This document shows, in pieces, positions 1 through 8,848 of a DNA stretch of 64,000 nt; positions within the stretch are counted from its first letter, which is position 1, and every line of letters begins with the position of its first letter. The notes under the pieces are model-generated. The model had not been told where the DNA came from. It made no database searches and was given only the letters and a program-made list of their open reading frames with translations. The stretch spans positions 372,001 to 436,000 of the forward strand of contig NZ_JANGEY010000001.1 of NCBI RefSeq assembly GCF_024451105.1. Direction: 5' to 3'. The translations under genes and the position numbers were made by a program. Origin of the DNA: Stutzerimonas stutzeri. Lineage in GTDB: Bacteria; Pseudomonadota; Gammaproteobacteria; Pseudomonadales; Pseudomonadaceae.

Positions 1-100
1 CGCCTTCGCCCTGCCGCCGATCGAGGAGCTGATCGGCCGCAAGATCCACTGCGAGATGCCGCCGGACGAGCTGCTCAAGCCGGTGCCGCGCAAGCGCTGA
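1..100 (+). CDS. rhlB: ATP-dependent RNA helicase RhlB, C-terminal end (partial)
   Basis: Only the last 32 codons are present, read from base 2, with the TGA stop at 98-100. The residues include [12 protein letters not shown] and end in a basic PVPRKR tail. This matches the tail that follows helicase domain 2 in RhlB-type DEAD-box helicases. RhlB helps unwind RNA for the degradosome. The identification rests on the C-terminal motif alone, since no helicase motif falls inside the window. Confidence 0.6.
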   Translation, partial: AFALPPIEELIGRKIHCEMPPDELLKPVPRKR

Positions 101-158
101 AGCCCGCCCGCCGCTCTCCCCGCGGAGAGCGGCGCCATGCCCTGCCCCACGTCTGCCC

Positions 159-995
159 ATGTCCCGAACCGCCCGCCTGCTGTCCGCCCTGTTCCTCGCC
201 CTGTGCGCCCCGCTGACGCTGGCCGAGGGCTTCCTCACCCGCCTGCTCGACAAGCCGGTGCCCGGCGGCGTGGCGGTGGTCGACCTCGGCGCCGGCGCCG
301 AGCGGCCGGGCGCCCGCTTCCAGGGCCAGCCGGTGCTGGTGGTCAGGGAAGAGGGCCGGCGCTGGATCGCCGTGGTCGGCGTGCCGCTGACGGTCAAGCC
401 CGGCCGGCAGCAGATCGAGCTGGACGACGGCAGCCGGCGCAGCTTCGCGGTCGCCAGCCGCCACTACAAGGAACAGCACATCACCCTGAAGAACCGGGAG
501 CAGGTCAGTCCGAGCCCGGCCAACCTCGCACGCATCGAGCGCGAGCTGGCCGAGCAGACGGCCGCCTACCGCCGCTTCAGCCCGCGCCAGCCGAGCAACC
601 TGCTGTTCGACCGGCCGGTCGCCGGACCGCTGTCCAGCCCGTTCGGCCTGCGCCGCTTCTTCAACGGCGAGGAGCGCAACCCGCACTCGGGCCTCGACTT
701 CGCCGTGCCGTCCGGCACCCCGGTGAAGGCGCCGGCGGCCGGCACCGTGATCCTGGTCGGCGACTACTTCTTCAACGGCAAGACCGTGTTCGTCGACCAC
801 GGCCAGGGCCTGATCAGCATGTTCTGCCACCTGTCGCAGATCGGCGTGAAGGTCGGCGACGAACTGGCCCGCGGCGCCGTGCTCGGCAAGGTCGGCGCCA
901 CCGGCCGCGCCACCGGGCCGCACCTGCACTGGAACGTCAGCCTCAACGATGCCCGGGTCGACCCGAGCATCTTCATCGGTGCCTTCCGCCCCTGA
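159..995 (+). CDS. Secreted M23-family peptidoglycan endopeptidase
   Basis: This 278-residue protein starts with a signal peptide (about residues 1-22, ending LTLA). A beta-rich N-terminal region follows to about 150, then a LytM/M23 zinc peptidase domain (about 160-270). The zinc ligands are visible as H176 and D180 (HSGLD) and H257 of the HLH motif; H224 and H255 fit the catalytic histidines. All are intact, so an active enzyme that cuts peptidoglycan cross-links is expected, rather than a degenerate EnvC/NlpD-type activator. The ATG at 159 was chosen because it gives a clean signal peptide. The next gene is in the same direction but 126 bases away. Confidence 0.88.
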   Translation: MSRTARLLSALFLALCAPLTLAEGFLTRLLDKPVPGGVAVVDLGAGAERPGARFQGQPVLVVREEGRRWIAVVGVPLTVKPGRQQIELDDGSRRSFAVASRHYKEQHITLKNREQVSPSPANLARIERELAEQTAAYRRFSPRQPSNLLFDRPVAGPLSSPFGLRRFFNGEERNPHSGLDFAVPSGTPVKAPAAGTVILVGDYFFNGKTVFVDHGQGLISMFCHLSQIGVKVGDELARGAVLGKVGATGRATGPHLHWNVSLNDARVDPSIFIGAFRP

Positions 996-1121
996 GCGGC
1001 GGATGTTCTCGCTCGGCGGGCCCGCCCCGCCATCCGGGCCGCGCCACACCCGCTGCCACCCTGCCCGAGAGGCACTCATCGGGAACCGAAGCGCTCCCCC
1101 GCTCGCGACAAGGAGAAGCCA

Positions 1122-2393
1122 ATGCCCAGCGAACTCGCCCCCACCCTCGACTGGCTGCAGGCGCAGCCGCAGCTGTTCGCCGCCGCCTGCGCGATCCTGC
1201 TGGCCGGCGTCGCCTGGCTGGCCAACTGGATCGTCAAGCACCTGCTGGTGCGCGGCATCCACCGCGCCCTAGGCGCCACCGCCATCGGCCGGCACATCGT
1301 CACCGGCGAGCAGAGCATCGTCCGCCGGCTGTCCAACATCGTCCCCGCGCTGGTGCTGTCCAGCGGCATCAAGCTGATCCCGCAGCTGCCGCAGGCCGCG
1401 GTGACCGTGGTGGAGAACGTCTGCCAGGCGTTCGTCGTGCTGACCGTGGCGCTGGCCATCGGCGGCCTGCTCAAGGTCGCCAACGCGCTCTACCAGCAGC
1501 GTCCCGACGCCCACCTCAAGCCGATCAAGGGCTACCTGCAGGTGGTGCAGATCGTCGTCTACGCCATCGCCAGCATCCTGATCGTCGCCAGCCTGATCGA
1601 CCGCTCGCCGCTGATCCTGCTCTCCGGCCTCGGCGCCATGGCCGCGGTGCTGATGCTGATCTTCCAGGACACCCTGCTGTCGCTGGTGGCCAGCGTGCAG
1701 ATCAGCTCCAGCGACATCGTCCGGGTCGGCGACTGGGTGGAGATGCCGGCGCTGAACGCCGACGGCGACGTGATCGACATCGCCCTGCACACCGTCAAGG
1801 TGCAGAACTGGGACAAGACCATCACCTGCATCCCGACCAAACGCTTCATCAGCGACCCGTTCAAGAACTGGCGCGGCATGCAGGAATCGGGCGGCCGGCG
1901 GATCATGCGCAACCTGTACCTGGACCAGAACAGCGTGCGCTTCCTGGACAGCGAGGAAATCGCCCGGCTCGGCCGCTTCGCCCTGCTGCACGACTATCTG
2001 GAGCACAAGCAGGACGAGCTGGGCGAATGGAACCGTCGTCTCGGCGAAAAGGGCCTGGCGCCGCTCAACCAGCGCCGGCTGACCAACCTCGGCACCTTCC
2101 GCGTCTACGTGGAGAACTACCTGCGCCACAACCCGCGCATCCGCCAGGACATGACCCTGCTGGTGCGCCAGCTCGCCCCCGGCGCCGACGGCCTGCCGCT
2201 GCAGCTGTACTGCTTCACCGCAACCACCGCCTGGGCCGAGTACGAGGCCATCCAGGGCGACCTCTTCGACCACCTGCTGGCGATCCTTCCGGAGTTCGGC
2301 CTGCGCGTGTTCCAGCACCCGAGCGGCGCGGACCTGCGCGACTGGCGAGTGCCGGCGCCGGAGCGCCGCGAGCGGCAGGCCGAGCACGCCTGA
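1122..2393 (+). CDS. MscS-family mechanosensitive channel, YbdG type
   Basis: A 423-residue inner-membrane protein with several N-terminal hydrophobic helices (about 20-45, 70-95, 105-125, 140-165, 170-195). The conserved MscS pore and beta domain follows, seen as IFQDTLLSLVASVQIS and then VGDWVEMP (about 180-215). Length and arrangement match E. coli YbdG (about 415 residues), a small-conductance channel that releases solutes on osmotic downshock. AAGGAG lies just upstream of the ATG. It appears to be transcribed alone and ends in the convergent hairpin shared with oprC. Confidence 0.87.
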   Translation: MPSELAPTLDWLQAQPQLFAAACAILLAGVAWLANWIVKHLLVRGIHRALGATAIGRHIVTGEQSIVRRLSNIVPALVLSSGIKLIPQLPQAAVTVVENVCQAFVVLTVALAIGGLLKVANALYQQRPDAHLKPIKGYLQVVQIVVYAIASILIVASLIDRSPLILLSGLGAMAAVLMLIFQDTLLSLVASVQISSSDIVRVGDWVEMPALNADGDVIDIALHTVKVQNWDKTITCIPTKRFISDPFKNWRGMQESGGRRIMRNLYLDQNSVRFLDSEEIARLGRFALLHDYLEHKQDELGEWNRRLGEKGLAPLNQRRLTNLGTFRVYVENYLRHNPRIRQDMTLLVRQLAPGADGLPLQLYCFTATTAWAEYEAIQGDLFDHLLAILPEFGLRVFQHPSGADLRDWRVPAPERRERQAEHA

Positions 2394-2409
2394 GGGACAG
2401 TGCTTGCCT

Positions 2410-2435
2410 CCCCTCTCCCGCCAGCGGGAGAGGGG
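2410..2435. terminator. 11-bp perfect hairpin between convergent genes
   Basis: CCCCTCTCCCG at 2410-2420 pairs perfectly with CGGGAGAGGGG at 2425-2435 around a 4-base loop. It lies between the stop codons of the convergent channel gene and oprC, so it could end transcription from both sides. There is no long T tract. A near-identical hairpin occurs at 34110-34139, so this is also a member of a dispersed palindromic repeat family. Confidence 0.55.
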
Positions 2436-2478
2436 GCCAACAGCCGCGCACAGCGATTTTCCTCCCGGCGACCGCCGC

Positions 2479-4815
2479 TCAGAAACTCACCGTCACCCCG
2501 GTGTAGAAGGTGCGGCCCATGCCCGGCACGCCGATGCCCGACGGGATGCCGTTGATGCTCATGGTGCGGCCCTGGGCGGTGTAGGCGCCGCCGGTCGGCA
2601 GGTAGTAGAACTTGTCGGCGAGGTTCTCGACGCCCGCATCCACCCGCACCTGGTCCCAGCTGTGGCTCAGGCGCAGGTTGAACAGCGTGTAGCCGGCTGT
2701 TTCGATTTCGTTGCGCACGTCCGAGCCGTCGTTCTTGGCCGTCACGCTGAGCATCTCCAGGCTGTTGCTCCAGCCGCCCAGCTGCTGGGTCAGGGCCACG
2801 GTCGTGTTGAGCGGCATGATGTTGTACAGCTCGTCGTCGCTGTCGCGGTTCTTGCCGTCGCTGTAGTTGAGCAGCGCCTCCAGCCCCCACTGGCCGAGTG
2901 CGTTGCGCAGCAGCGGCATGCGCCCCGCAACGTCCACGCCGTAGATGCGCGCGGTCTGGTTGGCGTACTGCAGCACGTTGAACTGGCCGGCGCTCCAGCC
3001 CGGCCGCGCGACCGCGTCGATGTAGTCGTCGACATGGGTGTAGAACGGGGTGACCTTCAGCTCGTGGCGCCGATCCGCGCTGTGCCAGTCGAAGGTCGCG
3101 GAAACCGTATGGGCGGTTTCCGGCTCGAGGCCGACATCGCCCACGTAACCGTTGCCGTCGCCCACCAGGTTGTTCATGGTGGCGGCCATCGGCCAGCTCG
3201 ACCAGGTGTAGCGCTCGTACAGGTTGGGCGAGCGCACCTTGCGGGCGTAGCCGAACTCGATGTCCAGGTTGGCGTCGTGGTGGTAGCGGGCCAGTGCGGT
3301 GAAATCCCAGTTGTGGTCGGTCTGGCTGCGATCACTGGCATTGAAGGCCGTCGCCTCGGGAATCTGGTTGCCCATGGCATTGCCGTAGCCGTGCACCACG
3401 CCGGCGCTGCTGGAAACGTGCTCGTAACGCAGGCCGACCAGCGTCAGCCAGGCCGGATCGATCTCGCGCTCCCACTCGCCGAACAGCGCCAGACGGTCAC
3501 GCTCGCCGTCGTTGATGTTCTCGAAGGTGCCCGGCCACATGCCGGCACCGGAAGCCGGCCAGAAATCGTCCAGCCGGTAGCGCTGGTACTCGCTGCCCAC
3601 CCGCAGCAGGTCGCGCTCACTGAGGTCGATGCTGGCCTTGACGCTGGCCCCCAGCGTCCGGCTCTCGCTGCTCATCGGCATGCCGGCGGCGCAGGTCGCG
3701 CCGATCGGGGCGCAGGGATAGCCGTCCGTCGAGCCGGGAACCATCGACTGCGCGCCGTACCAGAACCGCCGGTCGGGGCCGAAGTCCATCTCGTGATCGA
3801 CGCGCTCGTGGTACAGCCGGGTTTCCAGGCTGCCCCAGGCGAAGTTGCCGAGGTAGCGCAGGTTGACCCGGGTCTGGGTGTTGTCGGTCATGTCCATGCG
3901 CTGGTTCGGGAACAGCTCCTGCGGCACCTCCTGGCGTCCCAGGGACAGCTCCAGCAGGTCCTCGCCCAGCCGGTAGGCCAGGGTCAGCTGGTGGTTGCGG
4001 GTCTCGTAGGCCGTGGAGGCGACCTCGTCCAGCGCCGCCGACTCGCCCGGGCGCCCTGTCGCGGTGCTGGTCTTGAAGTCGTCGCCGGCCATGTAGTTGT
4101 TGGCCTTGCTGTAGCTGCCGGCGTAACGGATGTTGAACGCGTCGTTGGCGTGCATCAGCGACAGGTTGCCGCCGCGCGCATCGTTGTTGCTGCGCAGGAA
4201 GGCCCCTGCCGAGCCCTTGTCCAGGGTTTCGCCCTTGCCGGCGAACTCCGGCGCCACGCTCTCGGCGACGATGGTGCCGCCGATGCTGTCGCCGCCCAGA
4301 CTCACCGGCGTGATGCCGGCGAAGACCTGCAGCCTGCCCAGGTTGCTGGGGTCGATGTAGGAAAGCGGCGGGTTCATGTGGTTCGGGCAGGCGGCCACCA
4401 GATCCATGCCGTCCACCTTGATGCGCAGACGGTCGTCGGCCAGACCGCGGATCGACGGCAGGCTGGAAATGCCGCCCGCATTGTTCAGGCTGACCCCCGC
4501 CGCACCACGCAGCAGAGCGGCGCTGTCCGAGGTGCTGGCGCCGGCCGCGGAGCGGGCCCGCACGTCGATCTCGGTGGCCGCCGGGCTCGCCGCGGCGGGA
4601 CGGCCAAGCACCTTCACCGGCCGGAAGGTCAGCACCAGCGGCGCGACTTCCTCTTCGGCACTCTCGACACCCTCCGGCTCGGCGGCGTGCAGCGGCAGGG
4701 CCAGGGCGCCGAGCAGCGCGGCATGCGCCGGCCACCAGCGGCGCCGGAACGGAGCGAGGGCAAACGGACGGGACGGGCGCGACTGCGCCAGGGACGGACG
4801 AACGAAAACGGACAT
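2479..4815 (-). CDS. oprC: TonB-dependent copper receptor OprC
   Basis: An outer-membrane receptor of 778 residues with a signal region (to about 44), a plug domain (about 75-210) and a 22-strand barrel ending in FYTGVTVSF with terminal Phe. The plug carries C143-x3-M147 (CPNHM) and the barrel carries H341-x-M343 (HEM). These match the CxxxM-HxM copper-binding site known from P. aeruginosa OprC. The reading frame is open upstream to 5253. The ATG at 4815 was chosen because it directly precedes the signal sequence. The DUF2946 gene lies 85 bases upstream on the same strand, and the two probably form a copper-responsive operon. Confidence 0.93.
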   Translation of the reverse strand: MSVFVRPSLAQSRPSRPFALAPFRRRWWPAHAALLGALALPLHAAEPEGVESAEEEVAPLVLTFRPVKVLGRPAAASPAATEIDVRARSAAGASTSDSAALLRGAAGVSLNNAGGISSLPSIRGLADDRLRIKVDGMDLVAACPNHMNPPLSYIDPSNLGRLQVFAGITPVSLGGDSIGGTIVAESVAPEFAGKGETLDKGSAGAFLRSNNDARGGNLSLMHANDAFNIRYAGSYSKANNYMAGDDFKTSTATGRPGESAALDEVASTAYETRNHQLTLAYRLGEDLLELSLGRQEVPQELFPNQRMDMTDNTQTRVNLRYLGNFAWGSLETRLYHERVDHEMDFGPDRRFWYGAQSMVPGSTDGYPCAPIGATCAAGMPMSSESRTLGASVKASIDLSERDLLRVGSEYQRYRLDDFWPASGAGMWPGTFENINDGERDRLALFGEWEREIDPAWLTLVGLRYEHVSSSAGVVHGYGNAMGNQIPEATAFNASDRSQTDHNWDFTALARYHHDANLDIEFGYARKVRSPNLYERYTWSSWPMAATMNNLVGDGNGYVGDVGLEPETAHTVSATFDWHSADRRHELKVTPFYTHVDDYIDAVARPGWSAGQFNVLQYANQTARIYGVDVAGRMPLLRNALGQWGLEALLNYSDGKNRDSDDELYNIMPLNTTVALTQQLGGWSNSLEMLSVTAKNDGSDVRNEIETAGYTLFNLRLSHSWDQVRVDAGVENLADKFYYLPTGGAYTAQGRTMSINGIPSGIGVPGMGRTFYTGVTVSF

Positions 4816-4900
4816 GTAGGTATTCCACGCAGAAAGTCGGAGTGCAGGTCGCCGCGGCGCGCAACGAGGCGCCGGCAGGCGGACGACCGGTCGGGACGGT

Positions 4901-5278
4901 TCAGGCGTGGCGGAAGGGAGGGGCGCGCGGCTGGCTGGTCGCCGGCGGCGCCTGGGGCAGGTTCGGGTGCGGCGGAAGGAACTGGTGGACCAGGCTGGAC
5001 GGCGCCGGCAGCGCCAGCTGCACGGCCGGCGGCAGCGCCGGGCTGCCGGCCAGCAGGCCGCAGTAGCCGCACTGGTCGAGGCACTTGACCCACTCGGGCG
5101 GGCCGTCGTCGAGCAGGCTCTGGCCCTCGCCGCAGTGCAGCGCGTCCAGGTCGATGGCGAGCGCCAGCTGCAGGCTGTCGAGTGCCCGCAGCTGCGAGTA
5201 CAGCGGGCCGGCGAACGCCATGAACATGGCGAACAGACCGAGCCAGGCTGCAATGCGCGTGCGCCCCTGCCGAATCAC
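4901..5278 (-). CDS. DUF2946 small membrane-anchored, Cys-containing protein
   Basis: About 125 residues, with one N-terminal hydrophobic segment (RIAAWLGLFAMFMAF) that is a signal anchor or signal peptide. A cysteine cluster follows (CLDQCGYC) and then a Pro/Ala-rich tail. The family is DUF2946, commonly found beside copper-transport genes; here it immediately precedes oprC. GTG at 5278 is preferred as start because AGGGAGG lies 9 bases upstream. The in-frame ATG at 5320 has no ribosome binding site. A periplasmic copper-binding or delivery role is inferred from the Cys cluster and the neighbour, and is not demonstrated. Confidence 0.75.
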   Translation of the reverse strand: MIRQGRTRIAAWLGLFAMFMAFAGPLYSQLRALDSLQLALAIDLDALHCGEGQSLLDDGPPEWVKCLDQCGYCGLLAGSPALPPAVQLALPAPSSLVHQFLPPHPNLPQAPPATSQPRAPPFRHA

Positions 5279-5492
5279 CCGCTGCCGCCTCCCTGGAAAA
5301 GTCGAAACGGCGGCGATCATCGCACAACGTCACGCGAGCCACCTAGTGCGACACGGCGCCGCATGCACGCCGGCACGGAGGCGCTCGGCCTGACTTGCCG
5401 CGGGGTTGACGGCGAAAAATGCACCGCGCAACAGAATCAAATAAATAGCCACGAAATGCGCACAAAAAATCGCCGACAATCGTTTATTGGTC

Positions 5493-5522
5493 GAAAATTC
5501 CAATTTTCCGGCAATGCTTGCC
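5493..5522. promoter_or_regulatory. Tandem operator-like dyads upstream of leuA
   Basis: Within an A+T-rich patch (about 5435-5525) that stands out from the G+C-rich surroundings, GAAAATT-CC-AATTTTC (5493-5508) is directly followed by GGCAA-TGC-TTGCC (5510-5522). A further ATTGG-N9-CCAAT (5486-5504) overlaps the first dyad. The second dyad overlaps the predicted -35 element, a repressor-like arrangement. The cognate regulator is not identifiable from this window. The rest of 5279-5485 shows no gene. Confidence 0.5.
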
Positions 5523-5547
5523 ATCTATGCGCAGGGCGCTCTAGGCT
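5518..5547 (+). promoter_or_regulatory. Predicted sigma-70 promoter for the leuA leader/leuA
   Basis: TTGCCA (5518-5523) and TAGGCT (5542-5547) are separated by 18 bases. The expected transcription start, about 7-8 bases past the -10 element, falls on or next to the A of the leader ORF's ATG at 5555. That would make the leader ORF leaderless. This is prediction from sequence only. Confidence 0.5.
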
Positions 5548-5554
5548 TGACGCC

Positions 5555-5632
5555 ATGAACGCACCCCACACCCTCATCCTGCTGCGGCAATACCTCAGCC
5601 TGCGCCTGGTCAGTCCGCGACTGCGCAGCTGA
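5555..5632 (+). CDS. Putative leuA leader peptide (25 aa, Leu-rich)
   Basis: A 25-residue ORF starting [14 protein letters not shown] and ending PRLRS contains seven leucines, using the common codons CTC and CTG. It ends 62 bases before leuA. A peptide enriched in the pathway's end product just upstream of 2-isopropylmalate synthase fits translational sensing of Leu-tRNA. No classical terminator/antiterminator hairpin with a T tract was found between it and leuA. If it regulates, the mechanism may be coupling or Rho-based rather than intrinsic attenuation. Confidence 0.5.
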   Translation: MNAPHTLILLRQYLSLRLVSPRLRS

Positions 5633-5694
5633 ATACCGCCTCGCCGACCCCGTATTGCCCGCCGCCCCGCGGCCCCGTTTCCAGGAAATCCGCC

Positions 5695-7365
5695 ATGCCC
5701 ATGCTGAAGAATCCGTCGACCAAGTACCGTCCGTTCCCGCAGATCGACATCCCCGACCGCACCTGGCCGAGCAAGGTGATCGACAAGGCGCCGATCTGGC
5801 TGTCCTCCGACCTGCGCGACGGCAACCAGTCGCTGATCGAGCCGATGGACGCCGACAAGAAGCTGCGCTTCTTCCAGTGCCTGGTCGCCGTGGGCGTCAA
5901 GGAGATCGAGGTGGGCTTCCCCTCGGCCTCGCAGACCGACTTCGACTTCGTGCGCACCCTGATCGAGGGCGGCCACATCCCGGACGACACCACCATCCAG
6001 GTGCTGACCCAGGCCCGCGAGGACCTGATCGTCCGCACCTTCGAGGCGCTCAAGGGCGCGAAGAAGGCCATCGTCCACTACTACAACGCCACCGCGCCGA
6101 GCTTCCGCCGCATCGTCTTCAACCAGGACAAGGCCGGGGTGATCCAGATCGCCGTCAACGCCGGGCAGATCATCAAGCGCCTGGCCGCGGAGAATCCGGA
6201 AACCGAGTGGCGCTTCGAGTACTCGCCGGAGATCTTCAGCTCCACCGAGCCGGAGTTCGCCGTCGAGGTGTGCAACGCGGTGATCGAGGTGTTCCAGCCG
6301 ACCCCGGCCAACAAGCTGATCCTCAACCTGCCGGCGACCGTCGAGGCGGCCACCCCGAACGTCTACGCCGACCAGATCGAGTGGTTCTGCCGGCACGTCG
6401 CCAAGCGCGACAGCGTGCTGGTCAGCCTGCACACCCACAACGACCGCGGCACCGGCGTGGCCGCCACCGAGCTGGGCCTCTTGGCCGGCGCCGACCGCGT
6501 GGAAGGCTGCCTGTTCGGCAACGGCGAGCGCACCGGCAACGTCGACCTGGTCACCGTGGCGCTGAACCTGTACACCCAGGGCGTCGACCCCGAGCTGGAC
6601 TTCTCCGACATCGACGGCGTGCGCAAGGTGGTCGAGGAGTGCAACCAGCTGCCGGTGCACCCGCGCCACCCCTACGTCGGCGACCTGGTGCACACCGCCT
6701 TCTCCGGCTCGCACCAGGACGCGATCCGCAAGGGCTTCGCCCAGCAGGACCCGGACGGCGTCTGGGAAGTGCCCTACCTGCCGATCGACCCGGCCGACAT
6801 CGGCCGCAGCTACGAGGCGGTGATCCGCGTCAACAGCCAGTCCGGCAAGGGCGGCATCACCTTCCTGCTCGAGCAGGAGTACGGCATCAGCCTGCCGCGG
6901 CGCATGCAGATCGAGTTCAGCCAGGTGGTGCAGCGCGAGACCGACCGCCACGGCCTGGAGATGAGCGCGCGGCAGATCCACGAGCTGCTGGTCGCCGAAT
7001 ACCTCGACGGCCCGGCGACCTACAGCCTCAAGGGCCATCGCCTGCAGGAAGCGGACGGCATCACCAGCGTCGAGGTGGAAGTCGAGCACGACGGTCGCAG
7101 CCAGACCCTGAAAGGCACCGGCAACGGCCCGCTGGAGGCGCTGGTCGCCGCCCTGCCGGTCGCCGTCGAGGTGATGGACTACAGCGAGCACGCCATCGGC
7201 GGCGGCAGCAACGCCAAGGCCGCGGCCTACATCGAGCTGCGCGTCGACGGCGGCCGCCCGCTGCACGGCGTCGGCATCGACGGCAACCTGACCACGGCGA
7301 GCTTCCGCGCCCTGTTCAGCGCGCTGAACCGCGCCCTGCGCCAGAGCGCGGCGCAGGCGGCCTGA
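5695..7365 (+). CDS. leuA: 2-isopropylmalate synthase LeuA
   Basis: A 556-residue enzyme that condenses acetyl-CoA with 2-ketoisovalerate, the first committed step of leucine synthesis. The N-terminal DRE-TIM barrel carries [11 protein letters not shown], with the metal-binding Asp, and the HTHNDRG motif. The C-terminal part (about 430-550) is the LeuA dimerisation and leucine-feedback domain, with [14 protein letters not shown]. The length is that of the long LeuA form usual in Pseudomonas. The second in-frame ATG (5701, MLKNPSTKY) is an alternative start. An intrinsic terminator follows at once, so the gene appears monocistronic apart from the leader ORF. Confidence 0.96.
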   Translation: MPMLKNPSTKYRPFPQIDIPDRTWPSKVIDKAPIWLSSDLRDGNQSLIEPMDADKKLRFFQCLVAVGVKEIEVGFPSASQTDFDFVRTLIEGGHIPDDTTIQVLTQAREDLIVRTFEALKGAKKAIVHYYNATAPSFRRIVFNQDKAGVIQIAVNAGQIIKRLAAENPETEWRFEYSPEIFSSTEPEFAVEVCNAVIEVFQPTPANKLILNLPATVEAATPNVYADQIEWFCRHVAKRDSVLVSLHTHNDRGTGVAATELGLLAGADRVEGCLFGNGERTGNVDLVTVALNLYTQGVDPELDFSDIDGVRKVVEECNQLPVHPRHPYVGDLVHTAFSGSHQDAIRKGFAQQDPDGVWEVPYLPIDPADIGRSYEAVIRVNSQSGKGGITFLLEQEYGISLPRRMQIEFSQVVQRETDRHGLEMSARQIHELLVAEYLDGPATYSLKGHRLQEADGITSVEVEVEHDGRSQTLKGTGNGPLEALVAALPVAVEVMDYSEHAIGGGSNAKAAAYIELRVDGGRPLHGVGIDGNLTTASFRALFSALNRALRQSAAQAA

Positions 7366-7388
7366 GGCTGACCCGAGCGCTACCCCGA

Positions 7389-7420
7389 ACGCCCCGGCCC
7401 GCCAGGTCCGGGGCGTTTTT
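7389..7420 (+). terminator. Intrinsic terminator after leuA
   Basis: ACGCCCCGG (7389-7397) pairs with CCGGGGCGT (7408-7416) and is followed by a run of five T. It ends leuA transcription. It lies 8 bases before the stop of the convergent arfB, so it may also act on that gene. Confidence 0.85.
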
Positions 7421-7427
7421 CATTCGC

Positions 7428-7841
7428 TCAGAAATCCACCTTGCCGCGCCCGGCCTTGATCGCCCCGCGCTTGCTCTTGCCCTCCAGGCGGCGCTTCTTC
7501 GAGCCGAGGGTCGGCTTGGTCGGCCGCCGCGCCTTCTCGACCTTGGCCACGCTGCGGATCAGCTCGGCCAGGCGCGCCAGGGCATCGGCGCGGTTCTGCT
7601 CCTGGGTGCGGTACTGCTGCGCCTTGATCACGATCACCCCCTCGCCGGTGATGCGGCTGTCACGCAGCGCCAGCAGCCGTGCCTTGTAGAACTCCGGCAA
7701 CGACGAGGCGCGGATGTCGAAGCGCAGGTGCAAGGCGCTGGACACCTTGTTGACGTTCTGCCCGCCGGCGCCCTGGGCGCGGATCGCGGTGAGCTCGATC
7801 TCGCTGTCGGGCAGGTGGACGGCATTGGAGATTTCCAGCAT
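7428..7841 (-). CDS. arfB: Alternative ribosome-rescue factor ArfB (YaeJ-type peptidyl-tRNA hydrolase)
   Basis: A 137-residue protein with the class-I release factor catalytic motif [10 protein letters not shown]. It ends in a strongly basic tail ([19 protein letters not shown]) of the kind that enters the empty mRNA channel of stalled ribosomes. There is no codon-recognition domain, which separates it from RF1 and RF2. The ATG at 7841 gives the family-typical N terminus [11 protein letters not shown]. The gene is alone on its strand, convergent with leuA. Confidence 0.92.
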   Translation of the reverse strand: MLEISNAVHLPDSEIELTAIRAQGAGGQNVNKVSSALHLRFDIRASSLPEFYKARLLALRDSRITGEGVIVIKAQQYRTQEQNRADALARLAELIRSVAKVEKARRPTKPTLGSKKRRLEGKSKRGAIKAGRGKVDF

Positions 7842-7883
7842 GGCGGTCTCGCTGCGAGGAGTACTCGAACAGGATACCCCCGT

Positions 7884-7935
7884 AGGGGCGAATCCATTCG
7901 CCTTACCAAGTGTCTGGCGAATGAATTCGCCCCTG
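7884..7935. repeat. REP-like double palindrome
   Basis: Two palindromes, GGCGAAT-CC-ATTCGCC (7887-7902) and GGCGAAT-GA-ATTCGCC (7916-7931), are separated by 13 bases. The outer bases also pair (TAGGGGCGAAT with ATTCGCCCCTGCA). This matches the extragenic palindromes common in Pseudomonas (GGGGCGAATTCATTCGCC type). It fills most of the 218-base gap between the divergent arfB and endA. Confidence 0.75.
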
Positions 7936-8059
7936 CAGGAAATCTCCGGAGCCGCGCACATCCTTCGCAAGCAACTGTTTTGACTGACTTTTCGATCAGC
8001 CGCGGTAGAATCCCCGGCAACCGCATGGATGCGTTTCTCAGTTCGTCGTCGAGATTGCC

Positions 8060-8776
8060 ATGCGTCGCCTGCTCGTTCTCCTGCTCGCCCTCCTCCCGCT
8101 CGCCAGCGTCCATGCCGAAGCCCCGCGCACCTTCCGCGAAGCGAAGAAGATCGCCTGGAAGCTGTATGCCGACCGTCCGGTGGACTTCTACTGCGGCTGC
8201 GCCTATCAGGGCAACCGCGTCGACCTGGACAGCTGCGGCTACCAGCCACGCAAGAACGCCAACCGCGCCAGTCGCATCGAATGGGAGCATGTGGTGCCGG
8301 CCTGGGTGATCGGCCACCAGCGCCAGTGCTGGCAGCACGGCGGGCGCAAGAACTGCACCAGCAACGACCCGCTGTTCAGCCAGGCCGAGGCCGACCTGCA
8401 CAACCTGGTGCCGGCGGTCGGCGAGGTCAACGGCGACCGCAGCAACTTCGGCTTCGGCATGCTCAGCGCCAAGCCCACCCAGTACGGCGCCTGTCCGTTC
8501 GTGGTCGACTTCAAGCAGCGCACCGCGATGCCGCCGGAGTACACCCGCGGCGCCATCGCACGCATCTACCTGTACATGAGCGAGCGCTACCAGCTGCGCC
8601 TGTCGAAGCAGGACCGCCGCCTGTACGACATCTGGAACCACCAGTACCCGGTCAGCGAGTGGGAACGCTGGCGCAACCGGCGCATCGCCTGCGTGCAGGG
8701 CAACGCCAACCCCTACGTCGGCGAGGTGGACCTCCAGCGCTGCGAACGGCGCGAGAGGCAGCTGGCCTTCAACTGA
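8060..8776 (+). CDS. endA: Secreted/periplasmic endonuclease I (EndA)
   Basis: A 238-residue protein with an N-terminal signal peptide ([19 protein letters not shown]) and the endonuclease I domain. The His-Me-type catalytic motif [10 protein letters not shown] is visible, followed by the conserved [18 protein letters not shown]. Several cysteines (CGCAYQ, CGYQP, CWQ, C...RCE) suggest disulfides, as in periplasmic homologues. It cleaves double-stranded DNA without sequence preference. A -10-like TAGAAT lies at 8006-8011. Confidence 0.93.
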   Translation: MRRLLVLLLALLPLASVHAEAPRTFREAKKIAWKLYADRPVDFYCGCAYQGNRVDLDSCGYQPRKNANRASRIEWEHVVPAWVIGHQRQCWQHGGRKNCTSNDPLFSQAEADLHNLVPAVGEVNGDRSNFGFGMLSAKPTQYGACPFVVDFKQRTAMPPEYTRGAIARIYLYMSERYQLRLSKQDRRLYDIWNHQYPVSEWERWRNRRIACVQGNANPYVGEVDLQRCERRERQLAFN

Positions 8777-8848
8777 GCCGGCGGCGTCCGATGGACGCCG
8801 CCGGGCGCTGCGGGCTAAGGTGGCGACGAACGGCCAAGGGAGAAGAGG

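Noticed and set aside
5437-7266. 609-codon open frame antisense to leuA
   Set aside because: It lies opposite a fully conserved leuA, has low-complexity Val/Gly/Asp/Arg-rich composition and matches no family. Long antisense frames are expected at this G+C content.
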